NCBI RefSeq assembly: GCF_005876985.1 | Contig: NZ_VAHD01000001.1 | Coordinates: 806,001-870,000, forward strand | Source: Rhodoferax bucti | GTDB lineage: Bacteria > Pseudomonadota > Gammaproteobacteria > Burkholderiales > Burkholderiaceae_C | DNA length: 64,000 nucleotides | Direction of reading: 5' to 3' | Shown here: one piece after another, positions 15,250 through 23,703 of the stretch | Position numbering within the stretch: position 1 is the stretch's first letter | Layout of the letters: every line of letters begins with the position of its first letter | Position numbers and translations under genes: made by a program | The notes under the pieces: generated by a model | What the model was told of the DNA's origin: nothing | The model's database searches: none | What the model saw: only the letters and a program-made list of their open reading frames with translations

Positions 15250-17193
15250 ATGCCCGAGCGCACCACCTCTCCCGCATTTGACTTTGCCGCCCTGCGCAAT
15301 ACGGCGGCAGGTACGGGCGTGCGCAGCGGGTGGCCGGGCCTGTGGCTACTGGGTTTTTTGACGCTGGTAGTGGCCTCGGTGATTGCGTTGGTGCTCTATT
15401 TGCAGCACTTTGAGGCGGAGGAGGATACGCGCCGCCAGGCTGCCGATGCGCAGTGGCTGGAGCAAAGTGTGCAGTTTCACTTTCGTCGCCTGGAGGAGGA
15501 CTTGCGTGTTGCAGCCCGCCAGTCTGCGGACGTGCGGGGCGGGCTGCTGTGGCGTGAGCCGGGGGTTTTGCTGGCTCAGGGGTGGGTCGGGGCGCCCGCC
15601 AGTGCGGCACCGGCCCAGTGGCACACCGATGAGAGCCGCCACCCCCTGAACGCCCAGGCTCTCGCCACCATGGACGCTACGGCACGCGGCTTGCGCCGGT
15701 CTGCCTACGCCGGCCCCATGCGGGATAGCGCCGGCTCGCTGATGCCGCTGGTGTGGCTGGCGGTGCCTTATTTTGAGCGCGGCTATTTTGTCGGCAACTA
15801 CGTGGCCGGCTTGTCGCTCGATGTGGCGGTGCAGGCGCTGGTACCCGAATGGTTTACCCGCAACCACGCCGTTCGTCTGGTGCTGGATGAAGGCGCCGCG
15901 CCGCCCGCACCCGGTGGCCGCAAACCCTTTCGTGCAGCCATGAATCTGGCGGGTACCGATGTGTACCTGGAGGTGACCCCCATTCAGGATCAGGCCGCCA
16001 TGGTGCCGCGCCTGTTTTTGCTTGTCGCCATGGTGTTTCTCGGGGGCATGCTGGTGAGTCTCTGGGCCTTGCGCCGCGACATTCAAAAACGCCAGCAAGT
16101 GCAAGCCCGGCTGCAGGCCGAAGTTGCGCTGCGCACGGCCATGGAGAACTCGGTGACCATTGGCCTGCGCGCTTGGGACATGACGGGGCGTGTGCTTTAT
16201 GTGAACGAGGCGTTCTGCCGGCTCGTGGGGTACCCCGCGGAGCAGCTGGTGGGCGTGTCTGCTCCCATGCCGTATTGGCCGCAAGGCGATGACAGCCATA
16301 TCGAGCAAGTACACCGTGATGTTTTGGCCCACGGTACCGGCCTGGACGGCGTAGAGGTGCAGTTCCAGCACCGCGATGGTCGTCTGCTGGATGTGTTGAT
16401 TCACGAGGCCCCTCTGCATACAGCCACGGGTGAGCACATTGGGTGGATGAGTTCGGTGCTCGATATCAGCGAGCGCAAGCGCGCACAGGCGGTGGCCGCG
16501 CAACAGCAGGAGCGGTTGGAGGCTACCGGCCGGCTGGTGGCGGTGGGGGAGGTGGCCTCCACACTGGCCCACGAGCTCAACCAGCCTTTGGGCGCCCTCA
16601 GCAGCTTTGCCACCGGCCTGCTCAACCGCTTGAACGCAGGCCGCATCAGCCCGGGAGAAACCGCCCCCGTGGTGCAGCGCATTGCCGGTTTGGCCGAGCG
16701 GGCCGGCCGCATCATTCAACGGGTGAATGCCATCGCACGACGCCGCGAAATTTCGCTGCAACGGCTGGACCTGATTCCGGTGCTGCAACGCATGGCACCC
16801 CATGCGGTGCCGGACGCCGCTCCGGTGTGGGTGAATGCCGATGAGCTGCTGATCGAGCACTTGCTCAACAACCTGTTGACCAATGCCCAGGAGGCGGCCC
16901 AAGCCCACTCGGCGACTCCGCAGCTGCATCTGGGGCTGCGCCTGGAGCAGGACTGGGCGCAAATCAGCATTTCCGACAACGGCCCCGGTGTGCCCGAGGA
17001 GAACCAGGCGCACATCTTCGATGCTTTCTTCAGCAGCAAAGAGGGCGGCATGGGCATGGGCCTGGCCATCTGCCGCTCGATTGTGGACGCCCACCATGGC
17101 CGCATCCAGGTCGACCGCTCGCCGGAACTGGGCGGTGCCCGCTTTACGGTGAGCCTGCCGCACAATAAGCACCCTATGGAAGACGCCCCGTGA
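15250..17193 (+). CDS. dctS: C4-dicarboxylate sensor histidine kinase (DctS-like)
   Basis: The product is 647 aa. One membrane helix (~33-52), a periplasmic sensor region (~53-255), a second helix (~257-277), a PAS domain (~290-415), then HisKA with the H-box LAHELNQPLG (His441) and a HATPase with NNLLTNAQEAA, ISDNGPGVPEE and GGMGMGLAICRSIV. This architecture matches DctS/FixL-type kinases. Divergent dctP and the downstream coupled regulator gene support a role in sensing dicarboxylates or tricarboxylates. Confidence 0.92.
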   Translation: MPERTTSPAFDFAALRNTAAGTGVRSGWPGLWLLGFLTLVVASVIALVLYLQHFEAEEDTRRQAADAQWLEQSVQFHFRRLEEDLRVAARQSADVRGGLLWREPGVLLAQGWVGAPASAAPAQWHTDESRHPLNAQALATMDATARGLRRSAYAGPMRDSAGSLMPLVWLAVPYFERGYFVGNYVAGLSLDVAVQALVPEWFTRNHAVRLVLDEGAAPPAPGGRKPFRAAMNLAGTDVYLEVTPIQDQAAMVPRLFLLVAMVFLGGMLVSLWALRRDIQKRQQVQARLQAEVALRTAMENSVTIGLRAWDMTGRVLYVNEAFCRLVGYPAEQLVGVSAPMPYWPQGDDSHIEQVHRDVLAHGTGLDGVEVQFQHRDGRLLDVLIHEAPLHTATGEHIGWMSSVLDISERKRAQAVAAQQQERLEATGRLVAVGEVASTLAHELNQPLGALSSFATGLLNRLNAGRISPGETAPVVQRIAGLAERAGRIIQRVNAIARRREISLQRLDLIPVLQRMAPHAVPDAAPVWVNADELLIEHLLNNLLTNAQEAAQAHSATPQLHLGLRLEQDWAQISISDNGPGVPEENQAHIFDAFFSSKEGGMGMGLAICRSIVDAHHGRIQVDRSPELGGARFTVSLPHNKHPMEDAP

Positions 17194-17831
17194 GCACTGC
17201 AGCCATTCACATTGTTGATGACGATGCCGACATGCGCGAAGGCTTGGCATGGTTGTTCGACTCGCGCGGCCACAAAGCCACCACCTGGGACAGTGGCCCG
17301 CCCTTTCTGGACGCCGTCAAAGCCCGTGCAGGGGTGTGGGAGCAGGCGGTGGTGGTGCTGGACATCCGCATGGTGCCCATGACCGGCCTGCAGGTGTTTG
17401 AGCAACTCAAGGCCTTGGCCTGCCCCTGGCCGGTGTTGTTTTTGACCGGCAATGGCGACGTGGGTATGGCCGTGGCGGCCGTGAAAAACGGTGCTTGGGA
17501 TTTTCTGGAAAAACCGTTCCAAGACAACCTGCTGGTGGACCGCGTGGAGCAAGCCTTGGCCGCTGCGGCGGCCGATGGCGATGCCAATCAGGAAGCCCAC
17601 CGCCTGCGCTACGCGCTGGCGTCACTCAGCCCGCGCGAGCGCGAGGTGCTGGACCAGCTCATCCTGGGGCACTACAACAAGAACATTGCCGACCACCTCG
17701 GCATCACCCCACGCACGGTGGAGTTCCACCGCGCCAATATTTTCGAAAAAATGGGCGTGAGTTCGGCCATTGAGCTCGCCCACAAGCTAGGCCGTTTGCA
17801 GCCCATGGGCACGCCGGCTGATAAGGGTTGA
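17190..17831 (+). CDS. dctR: FixJ/NarL-family response regulator (DctR-like)
   Basis: The product is 213 aa from GTG 17190, which overlaps the dctS stop (GTGA), so the pair is translationally coupled. The receiver domain has the acidic pair DDDADM near residue 10, phospho-acceptor Asp58 (VVVLDIRMVPMTG) and Lys in FLEKPF. A LuxR-type helix-turn-helix follows (SPREREVLDQLILGHYNKNI, then TPRTVEFHRANIFEKMGV). The probable targets are the divergent dctP and the tct genes. Confidence 0.93.
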   Translation: MSTAAIHIVDDDADMREGLAWLFDSRGHKATTWDSGPPFLDAVKARAGVWEQAVVVLDIRMVPMTGLQVFEQLKALACPWPVLFLTGNGDVGMAVAAVKNGAWDFLEKPFQDNLLVDRVEQALAAAAADGDANQEAHRLRYALASLSPREREVLDQLILGHYNKNIADHLGITPRTVEFHRANIFEKMGVSSAIELAHKLGRLQPMGTPADKG

Positions 17832-17864
17832 GCGGCGGTCCCCGTACAAACCCCCATGGCCTGA

Positions 17865-17881
17865 TTGGCACGGAACTCGCT
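17865..17881 (+). promoter_or_regulatory. Candidate sigma-54 promoter
   Basis: TTGGCACG-GAAC-TCGCT matches the -24/-12 consensus TTGGCACG-N4-TTGCW with one mismatch. The invariant GG and GC are separated correctly (first G at 17867, GC at 17879-17880). It lies about 100 bases upstream of the ABC operon and just before the RutR-like operator. It was read by eye only. Confidence 0.5.
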
Positions 17882-17894
17882 AGGATGCATCCAT

Positions 17895-17916
17895 AAGTTG
17901 ACCGTTTGGTTAACTT
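17895..17916. promoter_or_regulatory. RutR-like operator
   Basis: A near-perfect palindrome has arms AAGTTGACC and GGTTAACTT around GTTT. Its centre TTGACCGTTTGGTTAA matches the E. coli RutR consensus TTGACCANNTGGTCAA at 12 of 14 defined positions. It sits between the candidate sigma-54 promoter and the ATG of the ABC ATPase, where a repressor could block transcription. The operon ends in a RutR-like TetR gene. Confidence 0.65.
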
Positions 17917-17981
17917 GTATGGGTTGAATCGGCGGTTGCGCCCAGATGTGGTGCAACCATGACTCCTGCTACTGTGTGTCA

Positions 17982-18797
17982 ATGAACCATTCCGAAGCAT
18001 CCGGCCTTCAGGCCACCTCCTCTGCTGCCCGCACTGCGGTGGCTGTGCGCAATGCCAGCGTGGTCTACCAGACCGCCGATACGCCGGTGCATGCGCTGTC
18101 TGATATTGATCTGGACATCCGCGAGGGCGAGTTTGTCTCGCTCATCGGCCCTTCGGGCTGCGGCAAAACCACGCTGATGCGGGTGATTGCCGACCTGGAG
18201 CACATCAGCGCCGGCGAGGTGCTGGTCAACGGGGTGAGCCCGCACGATGCGCGGCTGGCCCGGGCCTACGGCTATGTGTTTCAGGCGCCGGCCTTGTTCC
18301 CCTGGCGCAATGTGCTGGCCAACGTCACCCTGCCGCTGCAAATTCAGGGCAAAGGCAAGGCCGAGGCCAAAGCCATTGCGCTGGAGCACCTGGAGCGCGT
18401 GGGCCTCAAGGGCTTTGAGGGCAAGTACCCTTGGCAGCTCTCCGGCGGCATGCAGCAGCGGGTATCGATTGCGCGGGCGCTGTCGTTTGAGCCCAAGATT
18501 TTGATGATGGACGAGCCCTTCGGTGCGCTCGACGAGATCACCCGCGACCGGCTCAACGAGCAGCTGCAGCAGCTGTGGCAGCGCGAGCGCCGTACCGTGG
18601 TGTTTGTGACCCACAGCATCGCTGAAGCGGTCTATCTGTCCACCAAAATTGTGGTGATGTCGCCGCGCCCGGGGCGCATCGTCAAGGTGATTGACTCGCC
18701 CTTGCCGGATGCGCGCCATTTGGGCCTGCGTGACACGCCGGAGTTCATGGCCTTGGCCCACGAAGTGCGCGAGGCGCTAGCCGATGGCCACCACTAA
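17982..18797 (+). CDS. ABC transporter ATP-binding protein (nitrate/taurine/pyrimidine-type importer)
   Basis: The product is 271 aa. Walker [10 protein letters not shown], the Q-loop VFQAPALFPW, the signature LSGGMQQRVSIARAL and Walker [14 protein letters not shown] are all intact. It belongs to the SsuB/TauB/ThiZ type. ATG 17982 was chosen to keep the start downstream of the operator region. Its end overlaps the next permease gene by 14 bases. With two permeases, an NMT1-type binding protein and a RutR-like regulator it forms one operon, and pyrimidine or pyrimidine-derivative uptake is the best inference. Confidence 0.93.
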   Translation: MNHSEASGLQATSSAARTAVAVRNASVVYQTADTPVHALSDIDLDIREGEFVSLIGPSGCGKTTLMRVIADLEHISAGEVLVNGVSPHDARLARAYGYVFQAPALFPWRNVLANVTLPLQIQGKGKAEAKAIALEHLERVGLKGFEGKYPWQLSGGMQQRVSIARALSFEPKILMMDEPFGALDEITRDRLNEQLQQLWQRERRTVVFVTHSIAEAVYLSTKIVVMSPRPGRIVKVIDSPLPDARHLGLRDTPEFMALAHEVREALADGHH

Positions 18798-19677
18798 AAC
18801 GCTACCCCCACGCATCGTGCACGACTGGCTGCCAGTGGCTGTGGTGCTACTGGCGGTGGTGCTCGCTTGGTACGGTGCCGCATGGCGCTTGAATGCGCCC
18901 GGCGCGATTGAGCGCGTGCTCGATGAAGAAGCCGGCTACACGCAAATGGAGCTGTTCGAGGCCACCATGGCCATGGAGCGTCCGCTCATGCCTGCGCCTC
19001 ATCAAGTGGCCATGGATTTCTACGAGAGTTTGACCGAGTGGCCGGTGGACTCGCCCCGCAATCTGATGTACCACGTGGTCGTGACCGGCCAGTCCACCCT
19101 GCTGGGCTTTGCACTCGGGACCTTGCTGGGTTTGGTGCTGTCGGTGCTCATCGTGCATAGCCGCACGCTGGACAAGGCGCTCTTGCCCTGGATCGTGGCT
19201 TCGCAAACCGTGCCGGTGTTGGCGATTGCGCCCATCGTGCTGGTGGTGCTAGGCAGCCTGGGTTTTGCTGGGACCGCCCCCAAAGCCTTTATTGCCATGT
19301 ACCTCTGTTTCTTTCCGGTCACCGTGGCCATGGTGCAGGGGCTGCGTTCGCCGCAAAAAATCGAGATGGAAATGATGCACACCTACGCCGCCAGCCGCTG
19401 GCACACGCTGTGGTTGCTGCGCTTGCCTGCAGCACTACCGTTTTTGTTCCCTGCCTTGCGGGTGGGCGTGGCTGCAGGCCTGGTGGGTGCCATGGTTGCC
19501 GAGTTGCCTACCGGGGCGCAGGCGGGCCTAGGCGCGCGCCTGCTCACGGGCTCCTACTACGGGCAGACCACGCAAATCTGGTCGGCGCTGGTCATGTCGG
19601 CCCTGTTGGGTCTGGCACTCACCGGCATCGTGGCCGGGGTGGAGCGCCTAGTGTTGCGTAGCCGGGGGGGCGTATGA
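18784..19677 (+). CDS. ABC transporter permease (BPD_transp_1), first subunit
   Basis: The product is 297 aa with about six membrane helices. A ~70-residue periplasmic insertion follows helix 1 (VLDEEAGYTQMELFEATMAM region). The EAA-type cytoplasmic loop is at EMMHTYAASRWHTLWLLRLP. It pairs with the second permease to form the membrane channel. The gene overlaps the ATPase gene upstream and the second permease gene downstream (ATGA). Confidence 0.9.
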   Translation: MATTKTLPPRIVHDWLPVAVVLLAVVLAWYGAAWRLNAPGAIERVLDEEAGYTQMELFEATMAMERPLMPAPHQVAMDFYESLTEWPVDSPRNLMYHVVVTGQSTLLGFALGTLLGLVLSVLIVHSRTLDKALLPWIVASQTVPVLAIAPIVLVVLGSLGFAGTAPKAFIAMYLCFFPVTVAMVQGLRSPQKIEMEMMHTYAASRWHTLWLLRLPAALPFLFPALRVGVAAGLVGAMVAELPTGAQAGLGARLLTGSYYGQTTQIWSALVMSALLGLALTGIVAGVERLVLRSRGGV

Positions 19678-20537
19678 CCGAAGGAATGACGCCTCTGTGG
19701 TTCTGGCCGGCCATGGTGGCCTTGGCGGTGGTGGCCGGGTACAGCGTGTACCGCATGGCCGCCCTCAATGGTGCGCGCTGGGTGGGTATGGCCACGGCGG
19801 CCTTGTTTGGCGCGTGGGTGGTGCTGTTTTGGGAGATTCTGGTGCGTGCGCTCGATGTGCCGCGTGTGCTGCTGCCGGCGCCCAGTCTCATCGTGGGGTC
19901 GCTGGGGGACCATGCACCCAAGCTGTGGGGCGACTTTGTGCAAACCGTGGGCAAGGCCGTGTTGATCGGTTGGGCGCTGGGTTGCGGTGCGGGCTTTTGT
20001 GTGGCCGTGGCCATTGACCGCATGCCGTTTTTGCAGCGCGGGCTCCTTCCCGTGGCCTCGCTCACCAGCGCCATCCCCTTGGTGGGGGTCGCACCCATTG
20101 CGGTCATGTGGTTCGGCTTCGAGTGGCCGTCCAAGGCGGCCGTGGTGGTGCTGATGACTTTCTTCCCCATGCTGGTGTCCACCTTGGCGGGCCTGCAGGC
20201 GGCGGGCAAGCTGGAGCGTGAGTTGATGTACAGCTATGCCGCCAGCTACCCGCGCACCTTGTTGGCGCTGCGCTTGCCTGCCGCGATGCCGTTCATCTTT
20301 GGTGCGCTCAAGGTCAACGCCACGCTGGCGCTCATTGGCGCTATCGTGGCCGAGTTTTTTGGTTCGCCCACGTCGGGCCTGGGTTTTCGCATCAGCACCG
20401 AAGCTGCGCGCATGAACATGCCGCTGGTCTGGGGCGCGATTGTGGTGGCGGCGGTGACCGGGTCGGTGGCCTACGCCTTGCTAGTTGCATTGGAGCGCCG
20501 CGCGGCGTTCTGGCATCCCTCAGTGCGCGAAGGGTGA
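19674..20537 (+). CDS. ABC transporter permease (BPD_transp_1), second subunit
   Basis: The product is 287 aa with six to seven membrane helices. The ATPase-contacting loop reads ELMYSYAASYPRTLLALRLP, very close to that of the upstream permease, so the two are a heterodimeric pair. The start overlaps the previous stop by four bases. Confidence 0.9.
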   Translation: MTEGMTPLWFWPAMVALAVVAGYSVYRMAALNGARWVGMATAALFGAWVVLFWEILVRALDVPRVLLPAPSLIVGSLGDHAPKLWGDFVQTVGKAVLIGWALGCGAGFCVAVAIDRMPFLQRGLLPVASLTSAIPLVGVAPIAVMWFGFEWPSKAAVVVLMTFFPMLVSTLAGLQAAGKLERELMYSYAASYPRTLLALRLPAAMPFIFGALKVNATLALIGAIVAEFFGSPTSGLGFRISTEAARMNMPLVWGAIVVAAVTGSVAYALLVALERRAAFWHPSVREG

Positions 20538-20596
20538 GCCCGCGCTGCGTTTGGTGTGAGTTGCGTTTTTCATTAACCCCCTAGAAGGAGCCTTCC

Positions 20597-21601
20597 ATGA
20601 TTCGTTCTTCCCGTTGCGCCAAGAGCCTGCTGGCCTTGGCGTTGGCTGCTGCAGGTCTTGCTGCCCAAGCGGCTGACAAGGTGACCGTGCAGCTCAAGTG
20701 GGTGCCGCAAGCCCAGTTTGCCGGCTACTACATGGCTGCGGCCAAAGGCTTCTACAAAGACGCCGGCCTGGATGTGACCATCAAGCCCGGTGGCCCCGAC
20801 ATTGCGCCCACCCAGGTGATTGCCGGCAAGCAAGCCGACATCGTGGTGGACTGGATGCCCTCCGCTCTGGCGGCCCGTGAAGCAGGTGTTCCTTTGGTGA
20901 ACGTGGCCCAGGTATTCAACCAGTCCGGCCTGATGCTGACTTGCAAGAAGGCCAGCGGCGTGGCCAGCCCGAAAGACTTCAAGGGCAAGACCCTGGGCGT
21001 TTGGTACGGCGGCAACGAATACCCCTTCCTCAACTGGATGGGCAAGCTCGGCCTGAAGACCGACTCCGACATCAAGATCTTGAAGCAAGGCTTCAACGTC
21101 GACCCGCTGCTGCAAAACCAGGCCGCGTGTATCTCCACCATGATTTACAACGAGTACTGGCAAGTGGTGGACGCGGGCGTGAAGGAAAAAGACCTGGTCA
21201 CCTTCTTCTATGAAAAAGAAGGCGTTGCCACCCTCGAAGACGGTCTGTACGTGCTGGAGTCCAACCTGAAAGACGCAGCCTTCGTGGAGCGCATGGGCAA
21301 GTTCCTGAAAGCCACGCTCAAGGGCTGGGACGCAGCCGTGAAAGACCCCGAAGGTGCCGCCAAAGCCGTGGTGGCTGCCGACACGTCCGGCAGCGCCAGC
21401 CTGAAGGTGCAAAAGCGCCAGATGGAAAACGTGGCCAAGCTGATCACCAACGCCGGCACCAAGAAGATTGGTTACCTGGAGCCCGCCGCCTACGAGCGCA
21501 CCGTGAAGGTGTTGCTGGCCGGTGGCAGCGACCCGGTGATCAAGAAAGACCCGGGCAAGACCGCGTATTCCCATGCCATTTGGGAAGCCGCGCAAAAGTA
21601 A
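20597..21601 (+). CDS. NMT1/THI5-like periplasmic substrate-binding protein
   Basis: The product is 334 aa. A signal peptide (~1-25, ending GLAAQAAD) precedes KVTVQLKWVPQAQFAGYYMA and AAAKGFYKDAGLDVTIKPGG, the standard opening of NMT1/THI5-fold proteins that bind pyrimidines such as hydroxymethylpyrimidine. A strong AAGGAGCC ribosome site precedes ATG 20597. Base composition is rich in Lys codons AAG/AAA, as is usual for a highly expressed binding protein. The ligand is inferred from fold and regulator, not proven; no TPP riboswitch is visible upstream of the operon. Confidence 0.9.
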   Translation: MIRSSRCAKSLLALALAAAGLAAQAADKVTVQLKWVPQAQFAGYYMAAAKGFYKDAGLDVTIKPGGPDIAPTQVIAGKQADIVVDWMPSALAAREAGVPLVNVAQVFNQSGLMLTCKKASGVASPKDFKGKTLGVWYGGNEYPFLNWMGKLGLKTDSDIKILKQGFNVDPLLQNQAACISTMIYNEYWQVVDAGVKEKDLVTFFYEKEGVATLEDGLYVLESNLKDAAFVERMGKFLKATLKGWDAAVKDPEGAAKAVVAADTSGSASLKVQKRQMENVAKLITNAGTKKIGYLEPAAYERTVKVLLAGGSDPVIKKDPGKTAYSHAIWEAAQK

Positions 21602-21617
21602 TTGGACAATCGGCGGC

Positions 21618-22244
21618 ATGACACACGTTGCCGATGCTCCCAAGGGCCTCATTCGCCAGGCGAATGAGGCCCTGATACTTTCTGCCGCCGAGAAGGTGTT
21701 TGCCCGCGCCGGTTTCGGTGGCGCCACCATGGCGGCCATTGCCGAGGCCAGCGGCCTGCCCAAGGCCAACTTGCACTACTACTTCGGCAGCAAAGAGGTG
21801 CTGTACCGTGCCGTGCTGGCCCAAATTCTGAGCGACTGGCTGGTGCCTACCCACGGCATCACCGTGGACGCCGACCCGCGCACCGCACTGGAGCAGTACA
21901 TCCGCGCCAAGATGGAGCTATCTGCACAGCGGCCTGACGGCTCCAAAGTGTGGGCCAACGAGCTGCTGCATGGTGCCCCCGTGGTGCGGGAGCTGCTGGC
22001 CACCGATCTGCGCCAGCTCACCCTGGAGAAAGCCGCCGTGGTGCAAGCCTGGGTGGATGCCAAGCGCATCGCCCCGGTAGACGGTATGCACCTGTTTTTC
22101 ACCATCTGGGCCGCCACCCAAACCTATGCCGACTTTGATGTGCAAATCTGCGCGGTGATGAATCAGGAGGCGCTGGGCGAGCCCGATTTTGAACGGGCCA
22201 CCCAGCATCTGGTGTCGTTTATTTTGCGGGGATGTGGTTTGTAG
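21618..22244 (+). CDS. TetR-family regulator, RutR-like
   Basis: The product is 208 aa. The N-terminal HTH reads ILSAAEKVFARAGFGGATMA and ASGLPKANLHYYFGSKEVLY; the C-terminal ligand domain has LFFTIWAATQTYADFD, as in RutR, the uracil/thymine-responsive repressor of pyrimidine catabolism. It follows the binding-protein gene after 16 bases and probably autoregulates the operon through the palindrome at 17895-17916. ATG 21618 is the start because the longer frame begins inside the preceding gene. Confidence 0.88.
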   Translation: MTHVADAPKGLIRQANEALILSAAEKVFARAGFGGATMAAIAEASGLPKANLHYYFGSKEVLYRAVLAQILSDWLVPTHGITVDADPRTALEQYIRAKMELSAQRPDGSKVWANELLHGAPVVRELLATDLRQLTLEKAAVVQAWVDAKRIAPVDGMHLFFTIWAATQTYADFDVQICAVMNQEALGEPDFERATQHLVSFILRGCGL

Positions 22245-22426
22245 GTATGACTAAAAAGGCCGCCGTGTTGATGAGATTTATTTTTATCATTGACGGCCAA
22301 TTTATTGAAAAGTGAGCTTGCACTTAGATGGGTACGATATTGATAGGTTGTTTATCGACAAGTAAGAGCGTTTCAAGATGGTTGGTTGGTTGATTGTTTG
22401 TTAATAAATAGTCTAGAGGCGTATGT

Positions 22427-22726
22427 ATGAGATCGAGTAAAAAAATGGCCGAAAGAATTTCTACTTTCTCGTCGGAGTTTCAAGCCGCTGCGTATAGAAA
22501 TGAGTTGAAACGGATTTCTATAAAAACACAAGAACGGGAAAACAAGACAGCGAAGATCATTCGTGACGAGTTACATAAACTAAAAAAACAACTTCAACTA
22601 ACAACGATAGAGGAAGATAGAGTTCGTCTAAAAGAAGCTATTTCGATAAAAGAGAAAAAAATGCCTAAATCTAAGCGCAAGTGGTCACCCATATTGCCAG
22701 GATCGTTTGAATCGAGTTTTAGGTAA
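22427..22726 (+). CDS. Small basic hypothetical protein, AT-rich island
   Basis: The product is 99 aa, very rich in Lys, Arg and Glu and mostly helical (ENKTAKIIRDELHKLKKQLQ), with a Ser/Pro/Phe tail. It is AT-rich compared with its neighbours and uses many AAA and ATA codons, suggesting recent acquisition. I do not recognise the family. It marks the left side of an accessory island, 182 bases after the TetR gene; the gap holds AT-rich DNA with a TTGG-repeat tract and no clear gene. Confidence 0.5.
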   Translation: MRSSKKMAERISTFSSEFQAAAYRNELKRISIKTQERENKTAKIIRDELHKLKKQLQLTTIEEDRVRLKEAISIKEKKMPKSKRKWSPILPGSFESSFR

Positions 22727-22732
22727 GAGTTT

Positions 22733-23030
22733 GTTCTATATCGACGCGGACTACAAAGCCATAGCCAAGAGCTAAAAGGTTAAGGGCCGGTAATGAGTGG
22801 GAATATCGCTATGTTGCTTGACAAAGCTGCATGTTGGATACAAACCGCGAGAGCGAGCGATTTGCCGAGAAGTTGAAGAAGCTCAAAGTTAGTGTTCGCT
22901 TAAAGATGGCGCACTCGTCTCGGGTGATCAAGTTGCCCTAAATCAAGGAATGAAAACGCGTTTTGCACATTAGGCCACGCTGTGGATGAGCTTTTGCAAA
23001 CTTTTCTTCAGATTTTTTTGTAAAACATAC
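22733..23030 (+). pseudogene. Decayed coding remnant with stops and frameshifts
   Basis: There is no open frame, but protein-like fragments follow one another on the plus strand. FYIDADYKAIAKS is followed by a stop, then EWEYRYVA, a stop, and MLDTNRESERFAEKLKKLKV. After a one-base shift come KDGALVSGDQVALNQGMKTR and FAH, a stop, and ATLWMSF. The even spacing and sensible composition indicate a gene that has decayed by at least three stops and one or two indels. I cannot name the family. This explains the ~300 bases without a gene. Confidence 0.5.
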
Positions 23031-23036
23031 TGCTCA

Positions 23037-23660
23037 TCAGCGTCTTTTGCCTGATCCATAGCTGCCAGGAAGCCGTGACGGATGATCTAGAGCATCGACG
23101 TCGTCTTTACCTTGTCTTTGATCGTGTTTCCTGTAGATATTTGGTGCGGGAGTTTTTGTTTTTATAAGAAGATCTTGAGTTTTCTTTTGGGAATGACGTG
23201 AGCTTGTTTTTGTCGAATGTTTTTTTGATTTATTCGGGTCGGTTAAATTGCGGCCATGCTCTGTTGTTAAGTGAACTCTTAATTCTGCATAAGATGTTTT
23301 TTGTTTCCTGCAAATAGGGCACGGCGGAATAATTGAATCTGAAAAAGGACGACTTGAGTTCTGTTTTGTAGGATTTTCTTCATTTGGAGCGTGCTTGACT
23401 GGGTGAGCCTTTTGAAGGTGCTGCTGAAGCCGACTTGCTCGAACTAACGTACCGCATTGTTTACAGTTCGTGTATTCACGAGTTTTGGCTGGAGCTGGCG
23501 GACGTTTTTTTAAATTTTGTTTTTTCGATGAGTTAACTGCATTTGCAAGATTTCTTTGAGGACGACCAACCATCGGAGTGGCATTTTCAACTAGTCCAGT
23601 TCCATAGCAGTGAAAACAGTTTGTGTTGAGACCATTGCACGTGCAGTTGTAGTTATCCAT
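23037..23660 (-). CDS. Putative multi-zinc-finger protein, unknown function
   Basis: The product is 207 aa, basic and Lys/Ser/Thr-rich. Three metal-binding candidates are visible. An N-terminal four-Cys site (Cys6, Cys8, Cys15, Cys18, ending CFHCYGTG) resembles DnaJ-type zinc knuckles. A C2H2 finger lies at Cys66/Cys69/His81/His86 (CKQCGTLVRASRLQQHLQKA) and a second at Cys114/Cys117/His130/His135 (CPICRKQKTSYAELRVHLTT). C2H2 fingers are uncommon in bacteria outside the Ros/MucR family, which this does not resemble. It probably binds nucleic acid. It is AT-rich and last in a three-gene minus-strand set. Confidence 0.6.
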   Translation of the reverse strand: MDNYNCTCNGLNTNCFHCYGTGLVENATPMVGRPQRNLANAVNSSKKQNLKKRPPAPAKTREYTNCKQCGTLVRASRLQQHLQKAHPVKHAPNEENPTKQNSSRPFSDSIIPPCPICRKQKTSYAELRVHLTTEHGRNLTDPNKSKKHSTKTSSRHSQKKTQDLLIKTKTPAPNIYRKHDQRQGKDDVDALDHPSRLPGSYGSGKRR

Positions 23661-23703
23661 ATTAATTAACGGGGTTTAATATCGAGGTATGTGCCATTTG
23701 GTC

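Noticed and set aside
15212-15610. Upstream extension of dctP
   Set aside because: It would overlap the start and first 120 codons of dctS, and the Tat-like leader starts properly at 15211.
15346-17250. 634-codon open frame on the minus strand across dctS
   Set aside because: It is a GC-rich shadow: low-complexity His/Gln/Gly-rich translation, while the plus strand gives a complete sensor kinase.
17937-17955. TGCGCC-N7-GGTGCA as an NtrC site
   Set aside because: The spacer is 7 rather than 5 bases and one arm position differs; it also lies downstream of the candidate promoter. Noted only as a weak inverted repeat.
17832-17981. TPP riboswitch before the NMT1-type transporter
   Set aside because: The conserved CTGAGA and ACCTGA boxes are absent; the RutR-like operator explains the control better.
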